Shown: piece by piece, positions 33,856 to 42,921 of the stretch | Layout of the letters: every line of letters starts with the position of its first letter | How positions within the stretch are numbered: position 1 is the first letter of the stretch | From: Ruthenibacterium lactatiformans | GTDB taxonomy: Bacteria > Bacillota > Clostridia > Oscillospirales > Ruminococcaceae | Length of the DNA stretch: 64,000 bases | Assembly (NCBI RefSeq): GCF_000949455.1 | Contig: NZ_JXXK01000012.1 | Span: forward strand, 38,067 to 102,066 | Direction: 5' to 3' | Notes under the pieces: generated by a model | Databases searched by the model: none | Seen by the model: only the letters and a program-made list of their open reading frames with translations | Told to the model about the DNA's origin: nothing | Made by a program: the position numbers and the translations under genes

Positions 33856-36261
33856 CTACCTTACAGCAATATTTACAAGTTTGCCCGGCACGTAGATCTC
33901 CTTGCAGATGGTTTTGCCCTCCAACGCTTTCGCAACATTGGGCTCCGCCTTTGCGGCGGCAATGGCGTCCTCTTTGGCCGCGCCCGTGGCCACCGTCAGC
34001 TTGGCGCGCAGCTTGCCGTTCACCTGCACGGCGATCTCCACCGTGTCCTCCACGCATTTCGCCTCGTCGAATTCCGGCCACTTCGCGTGGGCAAGCTGCC
34101 CCTCGTAGCCGCACTGCTGCCAAAGCTCCTCGGTGATGTGCGGGGCAAACGGGTTCAGCAGGATCAGCAGCGTTTTGAACTCGCCGCGGGTGATGGATTT
34201 TTTGTCATAGATCTCGTTGAGCAGGCTCATCATGGCGGCGATGGCGGTGTTCATTTTGAGCACCTCGATATCCTCCGTCACCTTCTTGATGGTGCGGTGC
34301 ATCGCGCCTTCCAATTCCGCCGAATAGCCGTCGCCGTCCACAAGAATATCCGCCAGGCTCCACACGCGCTCCAAAAAGCGGCGGCAGCCCTTGATGGACG
34401 CGGTGTTCCACGGCGCGCTCTTTTCAAAATCGCCGATGAACATCTCATACAGGCGCATGGTGTCCGCGCCGTAGTCCCGCACGATATCGTCCGGGTTCAC
34501 CACGTTGCCGCGGCTCTTGGACATCTTCTCGCCGTTTTCGCCCAGGATCATGCCGTGGCTGGTGCGCTTCTGGTACGGCTCCCTGGTGGGCACCACGCCG
34601 ATGTCGTACAGGAACTTGTGCCAGAACCGGCTGTACAGCAGATGCAGCGTGGTGTGCTCCATGCCGCCGTTGTACCAGTCCACAGGGCTCCAGTATTCCA
34701 GCGCCTCCCGGCTGGCCAGCGCGTCGTTGTTGTGCGGGTCCATATAGCGCAGGAAGTACCAGGACGAGCCCGCCCATTGGGGCATGGTGTCCGTCTCCCG
34801 TTTGGCGGGGCCGCCGCAGCACGGGCAGGTGGTGTTCACCCATTCGGTATGGCGTGCCAGCGGGCTTTCGCCGTCGCCGGTGGGCTCAAAATCCTTGATT
34901 TCCGGCAGCACCAGCGGCAGCTCGCTCTCAGGCAGAGGCACCCAGCCGCATTTTTCGCAATTCACCATAGGGATCGGCTCGCCCCAATAGCGCTGGCGGC
35001 TGAACACCCAATCCCGCAGCTTGAAGTTTGTCTTGGGCGTGCCCAGGCCCTTTTCGGCCAGCCATTCGGTGATGGCCTTTTTCGCCTCGTCCACGCTCAT
35101 GCCGTCCAAAAAGCCGCTGTTCACCATCACGCCCGTGGCACAATCGGTGAAAGCCTCCTTCGTCACATCGCCGCCCTTGACGACCTCGACGATGGGCAGA
35201 TCGAATTTTTTCGCGAAATCATAGTCGCGCTCGTCGTGGGCGGGCACGGCCATGATGGCGCCCGTGCCGTAGCTGATAAGCACATAGTCGGAGATGAAGA
35301 TGGGGATCTCTTTGCCGTTCACGGGGTTCACGGCGCGCACGCCCTCCAGCCTTACGCCTGTTTTGTCCTTTGCAAGCTCGGTGCGCTCGAAGTCGCTCTT
35401 CTTCGCAGCAGCCTCCTGGTATTCCCGCACGGCGTCCAGGTTGGTGATCTTGTCCGCCCATTTTTCAATGCAGGGATGCTCGGGCGAGATGACCATATAA
35501 GTCGCGCCAAACAGCGTGTCCGGGCGGGTGGTGTAGATGAGCAGCTCGTCGCCCGCCGTGGTGGAGAACTTTACCTCCGCGCCGTGGCTGCGGCCGATCC
35601 AGTTCTTCTGCTGCGTCACCACGCGGTCGATGAAGTCCAGGTCCTCCAGATCATCGATGAGCCGGTCCGCGTAAGCGGTGATCTTCAGCATCCACTGGCT
35701 TTTGACGCGGTGCACCACCTCGCCGCCGCAGCGTTCGCACACACCGCCCACAACTTCCTCGTTGGCCAGCACCACCTTGCAGGAGGTGCACCAGTTGACG
35801 CTCATCTCTTTTTTGTAGGCAAGGCCCTTTTTATACAGCTGCAGAAAGATCCACTGGGTCCATTTGTAATAGCTGGGGTCCGTGGTGTTGATCTCCCGCG
35901 TCCAGTCGAAGGAAAGGCCCAGGCTCTTGAGCTGGCTTTTGAAGCGCGCCACGTTGTTTGCCGTCACCACCTCGGGGTGGATGTGGTTTTTCATGGCGTA
36001 GTTTTCCGTGGGCAGGCCGAAAGCGTCCCAGCCCATGGGATACAGCACGTTATAGCCGCACAGGCGCTTCTTGCGCGCCACGATGTCCAGCGCGGTATAG
36101 CTGCGCGGATGGCCCACGTGCAGGCCCTGGCCGGAGGGGTACGGGAACTCCACCAGCGCATAGTACTTGGGCAGCGAAAAATCCTGCTTGGCCGCAAAGG
36201 TATTCTCCGCATCCCAAATGTCCTGCCACTTTTTCTCGATCGCTTTGTAATCGTACTTCAT
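33856..36261 (-). CDS. leuS: Leucyl-tRNA synthetase
   Basis: An 801-aa class I synthetase. The HIGH box is in FPYPSGQGLHVGHPRSY, the KMSKS loop in ENGEKMSKSRGNVV, the editing domain (about 220-420) carries TTRPDTLFGATYMVISPEHP, and zinc-type cysteines occur in the inserts (CTSCK, CERCG; CEKCG, CPCCG). The ATG at 36261 gives the conserved start MKYDYKAIEKKWQ; an upstream TTG in frame is less likely. The ribosome site is weak. I see no T-box in the 51-base gap to rsfS, which holds only a GC palindrome (36299-36312). Confidence 0.96.
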   Translation of the reverse strand: MKYDYKAIEKKWQDIWDAENTFAAKQDFSLPKYYALVEFPYPSGQGLHVGHPRSYTALDIVARKKRLCGYNVLYPMGWDAFGLPTENYAMKNHIHPEVVTANNVARFKSQLKSLGLSFDWTREINTTDPSYYKWTQWIFLQLYKKGLAYKKEMSVNWCTSCKVVLANEEVVGGVCERCGGEVVHRVKSQWMLKITAYADRLIDDLEDLDFIDRVVTQQKNWIGRSHGAEVKFSTTAGDELLIYTTRPDTLFGATYMVISPEHPCIEKWADKITNLDAVREYQEAAAKKSDFERTELAKDKTGVRLEGVRAVNPVNGKEIPIFISDYVLISYGTGAIMAVPAHDERDYDFAKKFDLPIVEVVKGGDVTKEAFTDCATGVMVNSGFLDGMSVDEAKKAITEWLAEKGLGTPKTNFKLRDWVFSRQRYWGEPIPMVNCEKCGWVPLPESELPLVLPEIKDFEPTGDGESPLARHTEWVNTTCPCCGGPAKRETDTMPQWAGSSWYFLRYMDPHNNDALASREALEYWSPVDWYNGGMEHTTLHLLYSRFWHKFLYDIGVVPTREPYQKRTSHGMILGENGEKMSKSRGNVVNPDDIVRDYGADTMRLYEMFIGDFEKSAPWNTASIKGCRRFLERVWSLADILVDGDGYSAELEGAMHRTIKKVTEDIEVLKMNTAIAAMMSLLNEIYDKKSITRGEFKTLLILLNPFAPHITEELWQQCGYEGQLAHAKWPEFDEAKCVEDTVEIAVQVNGKLRAKLTVATGAAKEDAIAAAKAEPNVAKALEGKTICKEIYVPGKLVNIAVR

Positions 36262-36312
36262 TTTATATGTCACATCCAAAAAAGATTTGCAGATTCCGGG
36301 CGGCGCGCCGCC

Positions 36313-36666
36313 TTATTCCTCGATGAAATCCATGGGCACGTCTTCGCCGTCGGCCCACAAATGGTCCAGATCGTAATAGTCCCGCGCGTCGGGGCTGAAC
36401 ACATGGACGATGACGTTGGCATAATCCAGGATAAACCAGTTCTGGGTGTTGAAGCCCTCTGTACGGATGGGCGCGACACCCTTTTCCTTGAACTGGAACT
36501 CCACCTCCTCGGCCAGGCTTTTCACATGGGTGGAGGACGTGCCGCTGGCGATGACGAAATAATCCGCCAGCACCGTCAGGTCGCGCACCTTCAGCACCTT
36601 GACGCGGGTAGCCTTCTTGCTGTCGAGCAGCTTGGCGATCTGCATCGCCAGTTCTTTTGATTCCAT
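36313..36666 (-). CDS. rsfS: Ribosome silencing factor RsfS
   Basis: A 117-aa protein of the Iojap/RsfS family (SKELAMQIAKLLDSKKATRV, VLADYFVIASGTSSTHVKSL, GFNTQNWFILDYANVIVHVF, YYDLDHLWAD). It binds L14 (uL14) of the large subunit and blocks subunit joining during starvation. AGGAGA lies six bases before the ATG at 36666; a GTG two codons earlier is the alternative. Confidence 0.94.
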   Translation of the reverse strand: MESKELAMQIAKLLDSKKATRVKVLKVRDLTVLADYFVIASGTSSTHVKSLAEEVEFQFKEKGVAPIRTEGFNTQNWFILDYANVIVHVFSPDARDYYDLDHLWADGEDVPMDFIEE

Positions 36667-36714
36667 GAACACTCTCCTGTTTCAAATAGGGTAAAAACGT
36701 TCTTTCTTCCACTA

Positions 36715-38112
36715 TTATGCCGCGGGCTGCTGCACGGATGCAGCGTTTGCCTGCTGGGCGGCCTGCTGGGCGTCTGCGGGCGCGTTTGCATCGCTGCCGC
36801 CCACGGCGTCCACCTCGCCCATGCGGCGCACCTCCGCGCCGATAACCTCGCTGCGTGTGCCCCAGTCCGGCGTGCCGATCTGCTGTGCCGCCAGCGGGTC
36901 GTCCGCCGGGCGGAAATATTCGTTCAGAAATTCAGCGGTCTCCGCCTTGGCGCACACCATCACGTCCTGGCCGTTGTACAGCTCGCCTCGGGCCACGGGC
37001 AGGCGGCCGATGATGATATTTTCGCTGGGGATGCTCAGCACGCTCATGCCCAGCTGAACGAGCTCCATAAAATTGAGGCTGGTGTTGATGTATTTCTGCA
37101 CCACGGGCGTCAGCTTGATGATATCGCCCACCGTGGCCGTCCGAACGCGGCGGAACAGCGCCGAGTAGAAATACTGCTGGTTGGCCAGGCGGTCGATGTC
37201 GCCGCGCGGCGTGGCCGAGGTGTCCTTGCGCTGGCGCAGGAAAAATTCGCACTCCGCGCCCATCAAAACGCGCCAGCCCTGTTCCAGCCGGCTGCCGTCA
37301 TATTCCATGGTCACGGGCACATACACCTCGATGCCGCCGAACACGTCCACGATCTCCCGCAGGGAGTCCATATCAATGGTGACATAATCATCAATGGGCA
37401 GGCCGAACACCTTTGTGATGTACTGGGCCAATGTATTGACGCGGTTTTCCTTATCGGCCGAATTGGCGAAAATGCCGTTGATCTTGCCCGCCGAGCCGCC
37501 GATCTCGCCCACCAGCGTGTCGCGGGGGATCTGCAGCATGGTCATCGTATGGTCCGAACCATTCACCCGTACATACAGGATCATATCCGTCTGGCCGATG
37601 GGGTCGCGCTTGACGGCGTCCTCGGTGCTGTAATCGATGCCCAGCACAAGGATGTTCATGGTGCCGGACAGCTCGTCGGGCACCAATGCGTCCGCACCGC
37701 TCTCCGGCGGCGCCAGGCTGCCCATCTCACCGGTGTTGAAGATACTGCCCACATACCAGTATATCCCGCCGAAAGCAAGGCCCAGCACCAGCACGATGCA
37801 CAAAAGCACCTTGGCGGCGGTTTTACCCGTGTTTTTCTTTCTGCGCCTGCGCGCGGAGGTTCCATATCCCGGCGCGGAGGAATGCCCCGCCGCACCGTTT
37901 CTGCCGCCCTGGGCGGGCCTGCGCGCCGCACCCTGCCGGGAGGCGGCGGCCCCGCGCGCCACGGAGGTACCGGATGAGCGCCCGTGCACCGGCGCGCGCT
38001 GTGCGCCGCCGCGTACGGCCGCGCCCCCCGCCTGCCTGGGCTGCGCCGTGCGCCGCCCTGCCGGGCGCGCGCGGGAAATATCAATATCACGGGGTCCTCG
38101 CTGTCTGTTCAA
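36715..38112 (-). CDS. LytR-CpsA-Psr family protein, copy 1
   Basis: A 465-aa membrane protein. A basic, disordered cytoplasmic tail (1-90, ending in an RRRRKK cluster) precedes one helix (about 98-120) and an LCP domain (about 145-300) with MNILVLGIDY, DMILYVRVNG, MTMLQIPRDTLVG and GDIDRLANQQ. The C-terminus carries YFRPADDPLAAQQIGTPDW and an Ala/Gln tail. LCP proteins attach teichoic-acid-like or polysaccharide polymers to peptidoglycan. The start is TTG at 38112, eight bases after GGAGG. It is a close paralogue of the next gene. Confidence 0.9.
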   Translation of the reverse strand: MNRQRGPRDIDISRARPAGRRTAQPRQAGGAAVRGGAQRAPVHGRSSGTSVARGAAASRQGAARRPAQGGRNGAAGHSSAPGYGTSARRRRKKNTGKTAAKVLLCIVLVLGLAFGGIYWYVGSIFNTGEMGSLAPPESGADALVPDELSGTMNILVLGIDYSTEDAVKRDPIGQTDMILYVRVNGSDHTMTMLQIPRDTLVGEIGGSAGKINGIFANSADKENRVNTLAQYITKVFGLPIDDYVTIDMDSLREIVDVFGGIEVYVPVTMEYDGSRLEQGWRVLMGAECEFFLRQRKDTSATPRGDIDRLANQQYFYSALFRRVRTATVGDIIKLTPVVQKYINTSLNFMELVQLGMSVLSIPSENIIIGRLPVARGELYNGQDVMVCAKAETAEFLNEYFRPADDPLAAQQIGTPDWGTRSEVIGAEVRRMGEVDAVGGSDANAPADAQQAAQQANAASVQQPAA

Positions 38113-38224
38113 ATCGTGTACCTCCGGTGTCTTTCACTTTCCGGGGCGTCCCGAAAGCCGCCCTTCCCTTGCAGGCGCACGGCTCCGCCGCAGCCCGTGC
38201 CCGGAGCACGGCCGTAAAAACCGC

Positions 38225-39568
38225 TCATTTCCGGGGCTCCTCTGCACCCACGGCTTCCACGTCGCCCATGGTGCTCATCTCGGCGCTTGCCGCACCGCCT
38301 GTGGTGGGCCATTCCGGCGTGCCGATGTCCGCGGCGGCAATGGGGTCGTCCGCCGGGCGGAAATATTCATTCAAAAGCGCGGCGGTCTCCTCTTTGGCCG
38401 TCACCACAACGCTGTGCTCGCCCGCATAGAGCTGGCCCGACCCGTAGACCGGGAGCCTGCCGATGGAAATATCCGCGCTGTCCATGCCGCTCACCTCAAT
38501 GGCAATGCTCATCAGCTCCAGCGTGGAAATATCCGTTTTGATATACTTCTGCGCCACGGGCAGCAGCTTAACGATGTCGCCCACAGACGCCGTTTTGAGG
38601 CGGCGGAACAAGCCTGCATAGAACTGCCGCTGCATCACGAGACGGTCAAGGTCCGAGCGGGGCAGGCCCTGCCGGTAGCGCAGGAAAAATTCGCAGTCGC
38701 CGCCCAGCAGCGTGCGCCAGCCCTGCAGAAGCTCGCCCTCCAAAGCGCCCGTCTTTTCGTTGTAATACCGCATATTCTGCGGCACATAGACCTCCACGCC
38801 GCCAAAAGCGTCCACCATTTCCGTCAATGCATCCATATCGATGGTGACATAATCGTCGATGGGCAGCCCGAAATTCGTTTCGATGTACGTTTTCACCGCA
38901 CCCAGGCCGTTTCCGTCCCCAATGTCCACATTTTTGGCCAGGATGCCGTTGATCTTGCCTGCGGCGCCGCCCGCCTCCCCCACAAACACATCCCGGGGGA
39001 TCTGCAGCATGGTCATGGAATGGGCGTTTCCGTCCAGGCGGACATATAAGATCATATCCGTATTTGGATGCTTTTCGTCACGGGCAACAGGGCCCTCCGC
39101 CTCGTAATCCAGCCCCAGCACCAGAAGGTTGCGCACGCCCGCGAAATCCGGCGGGACAATGCTGGGTTCCGCACTGGTGCTGACGGGGGACGAAACATCG
39201 TCAAAGCTGCCCAGGTCGCTGCGGTCGATCAGGCTGTCCACATACAGGTACGCGCCGCCTGCCAGGGCCGCAAGCACCAGCAGTACGGCGAGCGCCGCGA
39301 TACCGGCTCTGCGCCGGCCTGTCCGTTTGCCGCGCGCTCCGGCAGGCCGGGTTCCTGCTTGTCCCCCCGCACCGGCATGCGCTTTCGCGCCGCCGGGCCG
39401 CGCAGACGATGCGCGCGCTGTGCCGTGCTGCTTTTGCGCGTCCTGCTGTCCCGCGTGTTCTCCCACCCCATGAGGGACCGGCTGCGAGCCCTGCGGCGCC
39501 GGGGCCGCTCCCTTTTTCGGGCGGGCGCGGGTGATGTCGATCTCACGGTTCTCCTGCGGTCTGCTCAC
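38225..39568 (-). CDS. LytR-CpsA-Psr family protein, copy 2
   Basis: A 447-aa paralogue with the same plan: an N-terminal tail opening SRPQENREIDITRARP (compare NRQRGPRDIDISRARP in copy 1), a helix (about 88-110), an LCP domain with LLVLGLDY, DMILYVRLDG, MTMLQIPRDVFVG and SDLDRLVMQR, and the tail YFRPADDPIAAADIGTPEW. It starts at GTG 39568 with GGAGG eight bases before, inside the 3' end of yqeK. The pair looks like a tandem duplication that has since diverged. Confidence 0.9.
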   Translation of the reverse strand: MSRPQENREIDITRARPKKGAAPAPQGSQPVPHGVGEHAGQQDAQKQHGTARASSARPGGAKAHAGAGGQAGTRPAGARGKRTGRRRAGIAALAVLLVLAALAGGAYLYVDSLIDRSDLGSFDDVSSPVSTSAEPSIVPPDFAGVRNLLVLGLDYEAEGPVARDEKHPNTDMILYVRLDGNAHSMTMLQIPRDVFVGEAGGAAGKINGILAKNVDIGDGNGLGAVKTYIETNFGLPIDDYVTIDMDALTEMVDAFGGVEVYVPQNMRYYNEKTGALEGELLQGWRTLLGGDCEFFLRYRQGLPRSDLDRLVMQRQFYAGLFRRLKTASVGDIVKLLPVAQKYIKTDISTLELMSIAIEVSGMDSADISIGRLPVYGSGQLYAGEHSVVVTAKEETAALLNEYFRPADDPIAAADIGTPEWPTTGGAASAEMSTMGDVEAVGAEEPRK

Positions 39569-40148
39569 TGGTCCTACCTCCGTAATACCGCGCGCGCAAA
39601 TCCGCGTAGGCAAGGAGGGATTCCTCGTCCACGGGCTTGCCCCCGGCCTTGAGCCATGCAATGGAAAGGCCGAGCCCCTCGATGGCGGTGCGGTCCAGGT
39701 CCGCCAGCGCGTGGCGCCGCAGCTGCTCCGCCTCGGGATAGGTGCGCTCGTAGCTTGCCATGTCGGCAAGGTAGATGATTTTATCCAGCTTCGTCATGCC
39801 GGGCCTTCCGGTGGTATGGCAGCGGATGGCGGAGAGGATCTCCCCGTCGTCCACGCCGTACTGCGTCTGTGCAAGGATCGCTGCGGCCGCGCCGTGCCAC
39901 ACCGGGGCGGGGCGCTGGGCTGCATTACCAGCTATTATAGCATTTTCTGTAAATATCTGCAATAATCTGTCCCGCGGCAGCTCCTTTGCGATATCGTGCA
40001 GCAGCGCGGCCAGCGCTGCTTTCTTTTCGTCCGCGCCGTGGGCCTTCGCCAGCTTCACGGCCAGCTTGCGCACATTGCAGGTGTGCTCATACCGCTTTGG
40101 GGAAAGATTTTTCTTTGCAAGGCGTTTCGCCTCGTCCACGGAAATCAA
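39543..40148 (-). CDS. yqeK: YqeK-type HD-domain phosphohydrolase
   Basis: A 201-aa HD-superfamily enzyme with KRYEHTCNVRKLAVKLAK, the metal-binding pair in ALLHDIAKE, a later His in IRCHTTGRPGMTKLDKIIYL and ADMASYER, the pattern of YqeK. In Firmicutes YqeK hydrolyses diadenosine tetraphosphate symmetrically. It lies after nadD in the order typical of the phylum. The likely start is TTG 40148 with GAGGCG upstream; a GTG three codons later is also possible. Confidence 0.88.
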   Translation of the reverse strand: MISVDEAKRLAKKNLSPKRYEHTCNVRKLAVKLAKAHGADEKKAALAALLHDIAKELPRDRLLQIFTENAIIAGNAAQRPAPVWHGAAAAILAQTQYGVDDGEILSAIRCHTTGRPGMTKLDKIIYLADMASYERTYPEAEQLRRHALADLDRTAIEGLGLSIAWLKAGGKPVDEESLLAYADLRARYYGGRTSEQTAGEP

Positions 40149-40223
40149 AATCAGGTCGCCTCGATTTGCGCCCGCAGCGGCCCGGCCGAAGCGTGCGCTT
40201 CAAATGTCCTGCAGCCGGGCGCG

Positions 40224-40844
40224 TCAGGCCTCCCCGGCCGCGGGCGTATAAAGATGGTGCCGCGCAATGTACGCCGCCACGCTTTCGGGCACAAGGCCGT
40301 CCAACGGCCTGCCCTTTGCCGCCAGCGCGCGCACCTCGGTGGAGGACACGGGAAACACGGGCGCTTTGGCAAACAGCACCGTGCCGCCCTCGGCCGCAAG
40401 CCCGGCCGCGTATTCCCGCACCGGAGCCGCGTCCTCGCCCGTGCGCAGGTGCGCCACAAGAACGACGCGGCGCAGCAGCTCCCTGTACGCCGCCCAGTTG
40501 CGGAACCAGAGCAGCATATCGCTGCCCATGGGAAAATAAAGCTGTGCGCCGGGATACCGCACGTTCATCTGCCGCACGGTATCAATGGTATAGCTTTTGC
40601 CGCCGCGCGCGATCTCCGTGGTATCCAGCACCAGCTCCGGAAACAGCGGGCGGAAGCACTCGCACATGGCGAGACGGTGGGCGGCGGATGTGCCGCCCGC
40701 GCGCTTATGGGGCGGCGTACCCGCCGGCTCCACCAGCACAAGGTCCGGCCGCACCGCTTCGATGGCCCCGGCCAGCAGCGTCATATGGCCGTTGTGGGGC
40801 GGGTCGAACGTGCCGCCGAACAGAATGATCTTCTGCGGTCCCAT
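40224..40844 (-). CDS. nadD: Nicotinate-nucleotide adenylyltransferase
   Basis: A 206-aa nucleotidyltransferase joining nicotinate mononucleotide and ATP in NAD synthesis. Motifs: ILFGGTFDPPHNGHM near the start (HxGH), LYFPMGSDML in the middle and VSSTEVRALAAKGRPL near the end (ISSTxIR-type). The gap to yqeK is 75 bases. The start ATG lies 14 bases after the yhbY stop. Confidence 0.95.
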   Translation of the reverse strand: MGPQKIILFGGTFDPPHNGHMTLLAGAIEAVRPDLVLVEPAGTPPHKRAGGTSAAHRLAMCECFRPLFPELVLDTTEIARGGKSYTIDTVRQMNVRYPGAQLYFPMGSDMLLWFRNWAAYRELLRRVVLVAHLRTGEDAAPVREYAAGLAAEGGTVLFAKAPVFPVSSTEVRALAAKGRPLDGLVPESVAAYIARHHLYTPAAGEA

Positions 40845-40858
40845 GGCTCGCCCCTATC

Positions 40859-41155
40859 TTATTTCAGCAGATCGGCATATTTGCTTTCCTTTTGCTTCTG
40901 CTTGTACAGCACAAATTTGGAGCCGATGGCCTGTACGCAGTCGCTGCCCGTTCTCTCGGCCAGGATGGCGGCGGCTTCCTTTGCAGAATAGGCGCTGTTT
41001 TCCAGCACCTTCATTTTGATGAGCTCCCGCGCGGCGAGGCAGTCCGCCGTGCTTTTCACCAGAGCGTCGTCGATCTCGCCCTTGCCCACCTGGAACACGA
41101 CGTCGAGGCCGTTGGCCTGTGCGCGCAGGATCGCGCGCTGTTTGCTTGTCAACAT
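40859..41155 (-). CDS. yhbY: YhbY-family RNA-binding protein (CRM domain)
   Basis: A 98-aa protein with a single CRM fold: LTSKQRAILRAQANGLDVVF, QVGKGEIDDALV, ELIKMKVLENS and IGSKFVLYKQ. YhbY binds precursors of the large ribosomal subunit. It sits between rdgB and nadD in one operon with other ribosome and nucleotide genes. Confidence 0.92.
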   Translation of the reverse strand: MLTSKQRAILRAQANGLDVVFQVGKGEIDDALVKSTADCLAARELIKMKVLENSAYSAKEAAAILAERTGSDCVQAIGSKFVLYKQKQKESKYADLLK

Positions 41156-41250
41156 ATACTTTATCCCTTTTCTGTATCAGATTTGCAGCGAACGGTTCAC
41201 GACTTGCCGCGCGCGTGTTGGAAAAGCCCGGCGCGCCCGGCATTTACGCG

Positions 41251-41949
41251 TCAGCCCTCCGCCTTGTCCGCCACCGTGATGCATGCGTTCCCGCACGTCA
41301 TGCCGATGACGCTCCCATCCGCAAGGAAACGCGCCAGCTCTGCTTCCATGCGCTCCATGGCGCGGCCCCGGTGGCTGATGGCGTCTTTTTCCGCGGCCGA
41401 AAGCTCGGCGTAGGAGCGGCCCTGCGTGTTTTCCGCCGTTCCCCCGCCGCCCGGCACGCCCACCTCGTCCGGGATGAACAGCGGGTCGTACCCAAAGCCG
41501 TTCGTCCCTCTGCGCACAAAGCCCACGCGGCCCGGGCACACGCCCTCAAACACGGCGCAGCGCCCGCCGGGCAGGCACACGCAGATGCTGCTGACGAACC
41601 GCGCGGCCCGTTTTCCCTCGGGCACGCCCGCCAGTTCCTCCAGCAGTTTGTCGTTGTTGGCCTCGTCGTCGCCGTGGCGGCCGCAGTAGCGCGCGGAATA
41701 CACGCCCGGCGCGCCGTCCAGCGCGTCCACGCACAGGCCGGAATCGTCCGCGATGGTGGCTGTGCCCGCAGCCTCGCAGATGGCCCGGGCCTTGATGCGC
41801 GCGTTTTCGGCAAACGTTGTGCCGTTCTCCTCGGGTTCCAGCGTCACGCCGGCCTCGCGCTGGCTCCGGACGGTGTGGCCCATGCGCTCCAGAATGCGGC
41901 GCATCTCGGCCATCTTTCCGGGATTGTTGGTCGCTGCAATGAATTCCAT
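41251..41949 (-). CDS. rdgB: Non-canonical purine NTP pyrophosphatase (RdgB/HAM1)
   Basis: A 232-aa house-cleaning enzyme that hydrolyses XTP and dITP to monophosphates. Motifs: ATNNPGKMAEMRRIL at the start, ATIADDSGLCVDALDGAPGV with the catalytic Asp and SARYCG, and GFGYDPLFIPDEVG. It is about 30 residues longer than the usual 200, through an acidic/Gly-rich insert around GVPGGGGTAENTQGR and a longer C-terminus. The ATG at 41949 has GGGAGG upstream, within 14 bases of the ftsY stop. Confidence 0.93.
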   Translation of the reverse strand: MEFIAATNNPGKMAEMRRILERMGHTVRSQREAGVTLEPEENGTTFAENARIKARAICEAAGTATIADDSGLCVDALDGAPGVYSARYCGRHGDDEANNDKLLEELAGVPEGKRAARFVSSICVCLPGGRCAVFEGVCPGRVGFVRRGTNGFGYDPLFIPDEVGVPGGGGTAENTQGRSYAELSAAEKDAISHRGRAMERMEAELARFLADGSVIGMTCGNACITVADKAEG

Positions 41950-41962
41950 GCTCCGTCCTCCC

Positions 41963-42874
41963 TCATTCCTCGCGCAGGAACAGCGCGTCCACAAAGGCGT
42001 CCGGGTCGAATTCCATCAGGTCGTCCATGCCCTCGCCCACGCCCACAAAGCGCACGGGCAGGCCCAGCTTCGCCTTGATGCTGATGACCGCGCCGCCCTT
42101 GGCCGTGCCGTCCAGCTTCGTAAGCACGATGCCCGTGGCCCCGGCCGCGTCGATAAACTGGCTGGCCTGGCTGATGGCGTTCTGCCCCGTGATGGCGTCC
42201 AGAACCAGCAGCGTCTCCACGCTGGCGGTGCCGCATGCCTTGTGCACCACACGGCTGATTTTGGAAAGCTCGTCCATCAGATTTTTTTTGTTGTGCAGGC
42301 GGCCCGCGGTGTCGCAGATGACCATGTCGTACCCCCGGGCGGCGGCACTCTGCACCGCGTCGAAAAGAACGGCGGCGGGGTCCGCCCCTTCATTGTGCTT
42401 CACGACAGGCACGTCCGCGCGTTCGGCCCAAACGCACAGCTGCTCGGCGGCAGCGGCACGGAAGGTGTCGCCTGCGGCCAGCATCACGCGCTTGCCCTGC
42501 TGCTTGTACAGATGAGCCAGCTTTGCGATGGAGGTCGTTTTTCCCACGCCGTTGACGCCGATGACCAGCACCACCGCGGGCCTGCCGGAAAGCTGCATCT
42601 CCCCGTCGGCGCGCAGCATCTCGCGGATGATGCCCTTGAGGGCCTCCAGCGCGTCCGCGCCTGTCTTGAGGTGCTTGCGGCGCACCTCCTGGCGCAGCTC
42701 CTCCACCAGCCGCATGGCCACATCCGCGCCCGTATCCGCCAGGATGAGCTGCTCCTCCAGGTCGTCGTACAGCTCGTCGGTGATCTCGCCCGCATTCACA
42801 AGGCCCGCGATGGAGCCGAAGATGGAATCCCGCGTTTTGCGCAGTCCCTCGCCCAGTTTTTCAAAAAAGCCCAA
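41963..42874 (-). CDS. ftsY: Signal recognition particle receptor FtsY
   Basis: A 303-aa SRP GTPase with N and G domains only (no acidic A domain, as in many Gram-positives). G motifs: GVNGVGKTTSIAKLAHL, DTAGRLHNKKNLMDEL, TKLDGTAKGG and the DARGG-like AAEQLCVWAERADVPV. It docks ribosome-SRP complexes at the membrane. It follows smc and rnc as in most Firmicutes. Confidence 0.95.
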   Translation of the reverse strand: MGFFEKLGEGLRKTRDSIFGSIAGLVNAGEITDELYDDLEEQLILADTGADVAMRLVEELRQEVRRKHLKTGADALEALKGIIREMLRADGEMQLSGRPAVVLVIGVNGVGKTTSIAKLAHLYKQQGKRVMLAAGDTFRAAAAEQLCVWAERADVPVVKHNEGADPAAVLFDAVQSAAARGYDMVICDTAGRLHNKKNLMDELSKISRVVHKACGTASVETLLVLDAITGQNAISQASQFIDAAGATGIVLTKLDGTAKGGAVISIKAKLGLPVRFVGVGEGMDDLMEFDPDAFVDALFLREE

Positions 42875-42921
42875 TCGTATCCACTCCGTTCATAAATATC
42901 CGCAAGGATTGCCCCGCTCCG

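Noticed and set aside
36262..36312. T-box upstream of leuS
   Set aside because: The gap is only 51 bases and lacks the T-box sequence and terminator; only a GC palindrome is present.
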